Shown: piece by piece, positions 55,511-64,000 of the stretch
How positions within the stretch are numbered: position 1 is the stretch's first letter
Layout: each line of letters starts with the position of its first letter
NCBI GenBank assembly: GCA_027943335.1
Contig: BSBK01007864.1
Span: 478,501-542,500 of the forward strand
Source: Chamaecyparis obtusa
Taxonomy: Eukaryota; Streptophyta; Pinopsida; Cupressales; Cupressaceae
Direction: 5' to 3'
DNA: 64,000 nt
Position numbers and translations under genes: made by a program
Notes under the pieces: generated by a model
Told to the model about the DNA's origin: nothing
The model's input: only the letters and a program-made list of their open reading frames with translations
The model's database searches: none

Positions 55511-57600
55511 TGGTTCTTGAAAAGGGTTTACACTACAAAATAGCTACTAAGTTGATCAAATAATTCTCTATGGAGAAGCCCACTCCAATAATCATAAATG
55601 TATGAGACTTGGACCAACTGATAAGGATCTAACAAACCCTTTTGCACTTTGGGCTCTACAAAACCAAGGTGGGTAGAACTTTAATTCCCATAAAATACAA
55701 TATTAGACTCACAATTGGCATTGATTTTAAGTAGATACATCTCACAAAGAGATCAACAATAATTTAAGGAGATGCTAAATGTGAGCTAGACATTCATTGA
55801 TCTACAACTTAAAGTGGAGCATGAGATATGAACAACATACAACAATCAACATAAAAGGTAAACATTTTGTATGATTTGAATATTTTTCCAGCTAGGATAT
55901 GACAAAGAAAACAAATCAGATTAGTCCCTTATCCATTGGGCAGTAAAAAATAAAAAAAAATCACAAGAAATAACATGAATACAAGTTTAATGGACATTAA
56001 AGCATTATTGCATTACAATAATGAGTCCACCTATAGGAAACACTATAATTATTCTTCAAGATCCTAGTTATTTAACACATAACCACCAACATATAACTGA
56101 AAAAAAGTTTAATCTATTCTTTGAACAAAAGACACCAATTACATGCTTAGAACAACAAATGTGCACTGAAAATATTCATAATATCTGATCATTCTGATTA
56201 AAATAACTATGTGCAACATTAATGAGACATTTATAATGAAACATTTACCCAACAAAAACCAGATCAAACTGTCTGTTATTTCCTAAGAAAAAAACTACAA
56301 ATGACCACCACTCCAAAGAAAACCTAAATCTGAAAGTATCCCTTCCCACAAATTTTTTTCCCAAAGAAACTGGAACCCTAAGATAAGAGAGAAAAAGAGA
56401 ACAAATAGACAGAAGAATATATTTGTTTATGTTCTAACCTTTCCACTTGCCCATCTTCAATTTGCCCTAAATCCCATCTCTTTCTTCTCTCTACAATTGG
56501 TTTTGTCTCATTCTTTCTTATCTTTGATTCGTTACCAATATAAAAATATTTACTAAAAATCTCCTTGCAATATAAAACTAGCCCCATCGTGCTAAAAATA
56601 ATACCACACAAAAAGCCCACTGCTAAAAACTAGAGAAAAACCCACCAAAATATCATCTTGTCGTTGAAGAAAAAATCCCATAGTAATTCCCTCTATGTCT
56701 TTTTTGTACCTGTGCATGTAATATATTTCACCATCTTTGTTTACCCTTTTATCTTGGCCTATTTGTGACCTTTGTTTCAGATCACAATATCCCTCCTTTT
56801 TCATTTTGCATTATTATTTCATTGTATTATAATATCCCCATTTAATATTTCACTTTATTCATCTTTTATACACTTGGGAATGTGCATATTATATTTATTT
56901 TCCAATTTCCATCTCATTTTCTAGCCCACTCAACCCTGGTCAACCTAGTCCACTATCCTTGACTTCCACATGGAAGCTTATGATTGGCCCTTGAATCCAC
57001 CTGTGCACCACCTCAACATCATGTTGCATCACCACCCACTTGGTCAGCCCCTGCCAAATGTCAACATCTTGTGATCACACGTTGTTTCTCTTTCCTTGTT
57101 ATCCCAATGGTGGGATCATGATATCATTCCACATGTCACTCTCAGGCTTACCAACCAACTCAACCTACACCTGCCACATGTTTCCCACTCATGATCCCAC
57201 ATTCTAACTCAACAACCTCTAGCTAGATTGTGGGATCACGGGGTGATGCCAAATGTCACCCCAGACCCACCTAACTTCCTTGGAATGAATGCCATGTGGC
57301 ACCCTCTGATTGGTCATTCCAATACTACTTCACTACACAAGTGTCACCATGTCACCACTGAGTTAGCTCTCCAGGTCATCTCAAGCCCACAAAACTCCAA
57401 GTCATCCTACTTAGTTGTCCATCTATTCACCTCGTATGTGGACCTTGCCCCCACACATATGTGTCTTTCCAAAAGGCATGGTACCTTATTGGAAACTTAA
57501 TGGGTGAGTGTTGGTTTATAAAAAGACCAACTAAGGCCACTAACCCACCAATGTGGGACAAAACCCACTATACTGCTCTTTTATAAAACTGCCCCCAAAT
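55511..57600. other. Noncoding DNA, no recognised feature
   Basis: No protein domain. Short open frames at 56378-56804 show no family match. From about 57090 to 57600 the base composition is richer in C, with several GTGGGATCA(T/C) words and, at 57528-57533, TTATAAAA-like sequence followed by CCAATGTGGGACA, similar in layout to 94-151. Confidence 0.45.
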
Positions 57601-59834
57601 CATGCACATATAAAAACACTCGGCTCGTGTTATAAATTGGTATATCCTTACCCTACATAGTTTCTCCATTTCTCCTTGCTGTAGAAAATCACATGAAAAA
57701 CCTTGTGATCTATACTAAATCTTCCATGCTTCTTCCAAAACATATTCTTGAACTTTTAAAATAAATCCCCCTCTACTTGAAATACTAACCACATATTAGA
57801 AAACCGCCCCAACTTTCAATGAAAATTGCCACCACATTTTCAATTTGTAAAATAAAAACTCTTATTTTCCATGTGGGTGTACAATTTTAAAACATTTAAA
57901 ACCTCCTAAACACTATTGCCCAAATTTGGAAGCTTAAAATTGTTTTGGAAATCTTGCTTCTTCCTTTACCATTTTTTAACTTCAACATTCCTTTCTACCA
58001 TATCTGGGAAACCTCACCATGTAAATTGGATCCAAAAATATCACCAACTGATCACTGAAACCCTCAATTAAACCAATTTTGCAAAGTATCACAATTTGAT
58101 GAAATTGCCCTCTTGACTTACTCTAAAAACTTATCAAAATTCAACAATAAGAACATAACAACTGACAGACATACAATTTGATGCACATAGATTAATCCCA
58201 TAAAATGACATCTCATGACTTCATGGGATGAGAGATATTAATTTCTGAAGTTTCCTCTTTCATTTGTCCTACAATCTGGTATATTAATAAACAATAATCT
58301 GCATTCCAAATTGATCTGATAAAAATATCAGATGGACTCCTAGGAGGTAGATACTTGGCACATTGTCACATCAAGATGTCATCATTGTGAATAAAAAATT
58401 GGAGCCTCATGACTACATATAGGATGAAAGGTATCCATTCCTCAAAATGGCTACCTACAGTTGCACACATAGGAAATGTAGAAAATCTGAATACAATGGC
58501 CTCAGGATTTGGCTTTGAAAACGTATCAGATGATCACTTCATGACCTGAAACCTTAGGCATAGGTTTACTATCAAGTGTAGAATATAAGGATACAAATGG
58601 GGATTCATGAAATTAAATTGGTCAATTTTTATAAGATTGCAAAGTTGACCACTCAGAATTGTTGCACTTCATAATTAGGGAATCAAAATAAATTTCAAAT
58701 GGAATAGCCTTGGAAAACTGGGCAAATAGATTCATGAAACTTCAAAAATGGATATGGGGAATGTTTGTGATGTCTATAATGTAGGGGTATAATCATTTTT
58801 CACTCATCAATCATAGGTCCTAAAATTGAAGACCTCAAAGTATGCTACTTGAATTTTCTAAGATGGTGTTGTATGCATATTTACAAGAAACCCCTTCACT
58901 TGGGCACATGCAAAACATGTCTACATTGATTGTGGGGGTATGAAAACTAAGACATAAGATATTTCATATGAAATGAGTGCTTCCACATATCAATACCTCA
59001 TGAAACTTAACATGGCTCATGTTAGTTCCTCTTTTTCTTGTAGATTTCAAATATATGACAACTTAATGTCCTTGACTCTTTATACCCACTTTAAATCTGT
59101 CAAGTAAAATGACCAATTAAATAGGATCAAGTCCTCCTACACTTTGAGCCTTGAGCTCAAGCGAGTGTACCTTTAGGATTCACTTCTTTAGGGAATCAAC
59201 AACATTTAATTGCATTTATCAAATACAAATACTAAGCATCAGTATTCTTGAAACATAAACTAAAAGCTTTTATCATTTAAAGATTGATGATGATAATTGC
59301 CTCATAAAAATAGACTAGTGCCTAATTATAGGGAAAAGAGTCAAAATGAAACATACATCCACATAAAAGATTCAAAATCAAACACACCCAAAACCTAGAT
59401 GAAATGTTTTGCAAATCATTCCTATCATTGTCACACTCAAACATTAGATTCTTATAAAAATCATGAATCCTCTAAAATTTACCCCTAAGAATTACCCTTC
59501 CATTGAAAGAAACTTAGGAACAATTTTACTATTTACTTTGTAAACTATATATTAAAATTATTTGCAAATTTAACAAATGAGAACTCAAAATCAAAACAAG
59601 AAGACATTCAAAACTATGAGAAGGGATTCCATTATATTCTCATTTAAATTTTTTTGTATCAATATATTTAAAATGACAAAATGCCAGAACCCAAACTCTA
59701 GATCCAAAACTCTCTCCATTATAGTTGTAAAATTTACCATCTTTAAAACAATACAAAGCCCTACTACTTATAGTATTCACTAGCCATCTTGGAATCTAGA
59801 GGCTATATAGATAAAATTAGCAAAGGCTAAAACA
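57601..59834. other. A+T-rich noncoding DNA, nothing seen
   Basis: I see no open frame of interest, no tandem repeat and no element boundary in this stretch. Confidence 0.45.
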
Positions 59835-60053
59835 TTGATCCAAAGTGATCCACATTTGTCCATAGCCGAGAGCCTTATCAGTTTAGTTGCTGATTTAGAA
59901 GTGCAGACAGAAGTTTTGAACCTTGCTTCAACTGCTTGGACCGATGCACTCTACATGATCATGGTGCTGCATAAACCTTTTCTAGAGAAAATTTGTGAAC
60001 TACCTACTGATGAAGAGATTAGTCATGTCAAAAACAAGGGGGAATCATCATGA
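59835..60053 (+). pseudogene. Tail of an accessory frame upstream of a copia 3' LTR
   Basis: The 72-codon frame reads SLVADLEVQTEVLNLASTAW and ends ELPTDEEISHVKNKGESS. It lies 160 bases before the polypurine tract of a copia element. SIRE/Maximus-type copia elements carry an extra frame in this place. I see no motif that proves this, and it may equally be chance or host-derived sequence. Confidence 0.3.
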
Positions 60054-60198
60054 CACGAGTCAGGACAAGGGCAGAACAGGGACAGGTAATAAATTTTGAG
60101 TGTATATATATATCTTAGGGGGAGTATTAGGCTAGTACAAACATACTTTTGTAAATTGTGTATACCAATGTCATGACAAAGTGTTTTTGCCACTAATG

Positions 60199-60212
60199 TC
60201 AAAGGGGGAGAT
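60199..60212 (+). promoter_or_regulatory. Polypurine tract of a copia element
   Basis: TCAAAGGGGGAGAT directly precedes the LTR start, almost the same as the tract at 22659-22672. Confidence 0.75.
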
Positions 60213-61448
60213 TGTAGATCCCTATAGTTTTTGTTGACCATTAGTGTTTCACACTTAGTCATTTACCTAGGCAATGATGGTTAGTCATCACTATGACTGA
60301 GTCATTTTGTAAAGGCTGAGTTTTGTATTGTATACTTACCGAGTAGTAGTATTGCCAAGTAAAGTCATGGTCACTATATGTTTGTAATATGCCAAGAGTA
60401 TAGTTATTGCCGAGTTACATATGTCAATGGTTACTGAGTGATAGAGAAGTTCAACTGATGCCAAGTATAGTTTATGTCGAGTGCCAGGAATAACTTTTTT
60501 CGAGTTAGCTAGAATTGACATACAAGTTTGGAATGGCACAATGATCGAGGTAAACCATTTTTGGTGATAATAATGTTTTGTATTTTGTCTATTGAGGAAA
60601 TTACAGAGGTAATTACACATCCATATTGTTATCATTGATCCCTATGTAAAACTTAGAGCCAATCAGAAAATTGTATAGTTAAGGCAACAATAGAAATAAA
60701 TCTGATCCGTAGATCTTGAAATGGTAAAACATTTTTGTTGTTATATAAGGGCAAGATATAGATAAGAGATAAGTGTGTGAATTAGAGAGATAAGATTGAA
60801 TTAGTATGAGAAAATGATCAGAGAAGTATATTCAGAATAGTGAAGTATTCAGACAGAGTTCAGTGGCTGAGCTAAGCAGTGAAAGGACAAAATCAAGAAA
60901 GATCAGATAGAAGAGATTAGAATATAAAGAAAAGAGGAGATCTGTAATCTGCATACTAGTGCAAACTGAAAGATCAGGTACTGAGACATTTTGACCAGTG
61001 TATCAGGGTAAATCTCTTAACCGAGTAGTCTTAGTAGACTTTTTAAAAATCTCTTTACTGATTGCTTGCTTTATTGTAAGTTTATAAATCCTTTAAAAAG
61101 GTAGACTATACAGTCTTTTTGCTTTTAACCGAGCAGACCTTTCACAGGGTAGATCATGATTTGATCACATTTTGTAAGCCTTAACAAGCAAAACTTATTA
61201 CTGTAGTAGTGAAGATTTGTGGGTGTCATCCCCACCCCAGTTTTACCTTTCAAGGGTTTCCGGGTTACCAAAATCTTGGTGTTATGAGTAATTTCATGCA
61301 TGCTGCTTTATATGTTTTGTTGCTTACTATGATCAAGTTTTATTTATGTTATGCATAAAATTTTTATCAGATCAAAGGATAAAAGTAGGTAATATTTGAT
61401 TCACCCCCCCCCCTCTCAGTATTACTTTCCCATTTATATTTCCAACAG
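60213..61448 (+). mobile_element. 3' LTR of a plus-strand copia element
   Basis: It runs from TGTAGATCCC to ...TTATATTTCCAACA. A TATA box (TATATAAGG) is at 60742-60750. GATTCACC with a 10-C run (61405-61414) and TCTCAGTATTAC lies about 35 bases before the end, as in other copia LTRs here. The internal part of the element is missing apart from the short stretch before the polypurine tract. Confidence 0.7.
60742..60750 (+). promoter_or_regulatory. TATA box in the copia LTR
   Basis: TATATAAGG at 530 bases into the LTR is the likely promoter core; transcript start would be near 60775. Confidence 0.55.
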
Positions 61449-61715
61449 ATGCAACAAGCTTCAAATGGATAGGAAAAAGAAAGACACTAGAAGAAAAAAA
61501 TAATTACAATGATTACAAGAAGTGGAGAATAAAAATTGAGAAGTATCTTTGGAATCATTCCAAATCTTCAATAGGTGGCACCTTCATCTACAGATGTTCA
61601 GTGGTAACTTCTAAAAGTAATTATATGGATAATGATGACCAAACTAGCTAACATACATTATCCTTTTCATGATAGTTACCCTTTATGTGCTCAATGATCA
61701 GGTGCCATGTGTTGT
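61449..61715. other. 3' flank of the minus-strand locus
   Basis: Short noncoding stretch between the copia LTR and the stop of the minus-strand frame. Confidence 0.4.
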
Positions 61716-62648
61716 TTAGTCCTCCTCCATTGCCTCCAAATCTACTACAATTGGCTTCTTCTTCTTTGGTTGTGTACTTTTATCCCATTTTTCCACCTCT
61801 TCTTCTATTGGCGATGTGAAGCTATGCAGGCTCTTTAGTTGCTTCATTTTACTTTCCCACCTAAAGTTAGTTATAGCTTTGGTATCAACTTCAAACCTTG
61901 TGCAATCAGTTTCTACCTTAAACATGTCATCCAATACATGATTAAAATGTTCCATGTCCAAGGTACCATCTTCATTCAAGAAGGACTCATGCCCTATCAG
62001 CAAAGCATTCATATCACTCTTACACTCCTCAAAACTTTTTATTTCATTATCTTCCTTGTGAATTGGAGGCATGTACTTGCTATAATCAAGACCAAACATG
62101 TCCATCTTTGACTTCACCTGGATTGCTTTTCCTTTAAAGAATGATAGAGTTTCACCAATTAACTCAATCATTTCTCCCACTTGGCTAACTGACGCCGAGA
62201 TATCAGGCATGTGAGGTTGCAACACCTCCAACTTCTCAAACAATGGGCCCCTACAAGACCATGTGCTAAATAATGGCTCTAAAGTAGCCATTACAGCCTT
62301 GACATCTCCATTAACTTTATGCAACACATTGAATGAGTCATGGATTGAATCCATTTTTTCTTTTATTATTTCATACCTATGTTGCATAATATTTTCCAAG
62401 GCACAAAGTGCAACCTCATTCTTTTCCTTGTTAGAATTTTTAGTTGACACATCAGGATCTTCTATCACTGGAGGTGCAGGAGCTTCAATCTCAAGGATTG
62501 GATGGGGAGTAGCCTTTGATGCTTCTTCTACTTTTATTTTTATGTCCTCCAATTCTTCCTCCAAGACCTTGATCCTCATCAAACTCTTCTCTTTTTCCTT
62601 TTCTAGGGAAATTGTCTCATCAAATAGCTTCCCATATCTATTTGACAA
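61716..62648 (-). CDS. 310-codon open frame, C-terminal helical part of an unknown protein
   Basis: The frame is intact from 62648 to the stop at 61716. It starts with a strongly helical, charged segment (LEKEKEKSLMRIKVLEEELE), likely a coiled coil. A short Pro-rich hinge (IEAPAPPVIEDP) and a mainly helical domain follow (ALENIMQHRYEIIKEKMDSI, EKLEVLQPHMPDIS). The end is basic then acidic (QPKKKKPIVVDLEAMEED). The likely true start is further upstream, in the broken part at 62650-63986, so this is best seen as the surviving C-terminus of a longer protein. Order and character resemble copies A and B, but I see no direct sequence match. Confidence 0.45.
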   Translation of the reverse strand: MSNRYGKLFDETISLEKEKEKSLMRIKVLEEELEDIKIKVEEASKATPHPILEIEAPAPPVIEDPDVSTKNSNKEKNEVALCALENIMQHRYEIIKEKMDSIHDSFNVLHKVNGDVKAVMATLEPLFSTWSCRGPLFEKLEVLQPHMPDISASVSQVGEMIELIGETLSFFKGKAIQVKSKMDMFGLDYSKYMPPIHKEDNEIKSFEECKSDMNALLIGHESFLNEDGTLDMEHFNHVLDDMFKVETDCTRFEVDTKAITNFRWESKMKQLKSLHSFTSPIEEEVEKWDKSTQPKKKKPIVVDLEAMEED

Positions 62649-63986
62649 TTACATAGTTTTAGCCTCATTGAGATCGGAAAAGTGAGTAATAGCCTTAGAG
62701 ACTTCAAGGTATATTGTGTTTTGTACTATCCATATGATCTTATCTCCCTCCATCTTCTCTGCAATACTAACTAAGGAAGGATTCTATGTTCTTGGAGCTA
62801 GGGACCACATTGCAAGTGTTTGGGACCTTGGATCATATCCACATCCCTTGATCATTTCTCTAATTTGTGTCTCATAAGATAATTGGGCTTCTGGATACCT
62901 TTTGATTTGGTCTATAATAAAGGGTGAAGCCATATCCCATCATGGGACAAAAAACATCCCACTTTATTTCACCAGTTACATAGCCTCTTCAATAGTAATG
63001 CTCTCTAAATTGGGGTCATATGTGGCTAGGGCTTTCAGAGCCTTACTATTAGGATTAGTCCCATCTCTTGAATTTGACTGCCTACCTCCTTTTATTTTCT
63101 CCATATGGGGAAGTTTTTGAATTCATCACTCTTGATGAAACTATCGTCATTCAGCAATTCCTCCTGGTATAACTCTCTTTCATCTTTACATAATTGGAGG
63201 GGAAACTCCACCTCCTCCCCTATCTCTTTCTTCTTACCTTCTCTTATGTTTTTTTCTAAACTGGTGATGGTAAGGCCTATCACCAGGAACCAGGGCATCA
63301 ATTCTATCAACTTTCTTTTGTGACCCCTTCAGCCTTGAGGACTCACCCACCTCTATTCTTTGTCTTTTCAGTGGAGGCTCACTTGTTGCCTCTATTTCTG
63401 GGACACTTGGTCCTGGCTCAAAACTTGGTGGCTCACTCATTTGAGGAGGGATATCCTATTCATAGGATCCCTCACTATCCTCTTCATACGTAGAAGATGA
63501 GTATTCCCTTTGGACTTCTAGTTCCTCATCCAATTGGGTCTCAAGATGGTTATACAATGTATCATACACGTTAATCATTTTATTGATTCTAGCAATGTAT
63601 GGGAGGTTAGAAAAGTATCCTCCAAAGGTAATCCCTTCCTTCTTCATTTGTGCTTGTAGGCCCAACTGGTCATAGAATTTCCTGAGCCTTTTTTCAATTT
63701 CTTCTTCATCCAATATGTTCTTGATGAAATCTTTGTCATCCAACCCCTCATGTTCATGGACATAGTTGATACTAGGAATCAACATATTTTTAGCATTCTT
63801 GATAAATCCCTCAGGATCAACATACCTATACTCGAATGTGCTCATCTTGAACTTATTTAACCATTTGTTGATTTCAACCAAAGCCCTCTTCCTAATGGTG
63901 AAATCATTTATCTTAAACTGTCTAGGGGTAAAGGTCCCTTTCCTATGGGGAGCCAAATGTTCCTTGTCTATCCACACTAATTTCTA
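62649..63986 (-). pseudogene. N-terminal part of the same unknown protein, broken
   Basis: The best piece (63977-63456) begins inside the frame at WIDKEHLAPHRKGTFT, just after a stop at 63984-63986, and probably continues beyond the window. It is a helical globular region (FTIRKRALVEINKWLNKF, YIARINKMINVYDTLYNHLE) and ends in an acidic Ser/Glu tail. Next come a Pro/Glu part with a basic KRQRIEVGESSR (63440-63234) and, after a shift, LEKNIREGKKKEIGEEVEF (63300-63092). 63090-62650 carries many stops. I do not recognise the family. Confidence 0.45.
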
Positions 63987-64000
63987 AACAAACTCCATGA

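Noticed and set aside
56378..56804. Two overlapping minus-strand frames of 80 and 70 codons
   Set aside because: No recognisable domain and no element context; probably chance frames in A+T-rich DNA.
57228..57500. A 90-codon plus-strand frame in a C-rich stretch
   Set aside because: Its His/Pro/Thr-rich composition follows the C-rich DNA. The stretch resembles repeat sequence with recurrent GTGGGATCA words.
1..64000. tRNA, rRNA, riboswitches, bacterial operons or origins
   Set aside because: I looked for anticodon arms and T-loop boxes (GGTTCGAATCC type), ribosomal core motifs and bacterial gene order, and found none. Matches to tRNA 3' ends are retroelement primer sites.

Overview
The window looks like intergenic DNA from a large plant genome. 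It is about two-thirds A+T and is packed with nested, mostly broken LTR retrotransposons of both orders (Ty1/copia and Ty3/gypsy). I found no intact cellular gene, tRNA, rRNA, CRISPR array or bacterial feature. A plant host follows from the initiator-Met-tRNA-type primer sites, a chromodomain gypsy element, a plant-type (archaeal-like) RNase H, and SIRE/Maximus-style copia LTRs. A conifer or other gymnosperm is my best guess from the density and style of decay, but that is inference. LAYOUT: 1-7213 is noncoding LTR-like sequence: a copia LTR remnant (about 1291-2544), then a putative long plus-strand gypsy LTR (about 2545-6766) with its primer-binding site and a gag start, cut at about 7213. 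From 7213 to about 13262 a minus-strand gypsy element reads gag, protease, an extra RNase H, reverse transcriptase, RNase H and integrase. From 13265 to about 19500 lies a minus-strand repeat with its own TATA box and a long broken reading frame of unknown family; a second, 5'-truncated copy lies at 25685-29187, and a locus of similar layout at 61716-63986. 19634-25683 holds LTR pieces and three fragmentary copia elements. 30479-38356 is an old but structurally complete minus-strand copia element with two 1548-base LTRs. 38357-42107 plus 53296-55510 is a minus-strand chromodomain gypsy element. 42108-53295 is a young 11.2-kb LTR element inserted into it, with matching target-site repeats. 55511-59834 is featureless A+T-rich DNA. 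59835-61448 is the 3' end of a plus-strand copia element. HOW IT WORKS TOGETHER: the young element at 42108-53295 is the most interesting unit. Its LTRs are about 98% identical, yet it lacks protease, reverse transcriptase, RNase H and most of integrase. It keeps an intact 768-codon frame of unknown function, a pol tail, and two clusters of three short RNA hairpins. All six hairpins share one architecture, and their stems show compensatory base changes. Such an element would need enzymes supplied by a relative. Its upstream leader carries exact 98-base and 119-base tandem duplications, the latter with a seven-member array of a near-palindromic octamer. These features are the best candidates for something not yet described.
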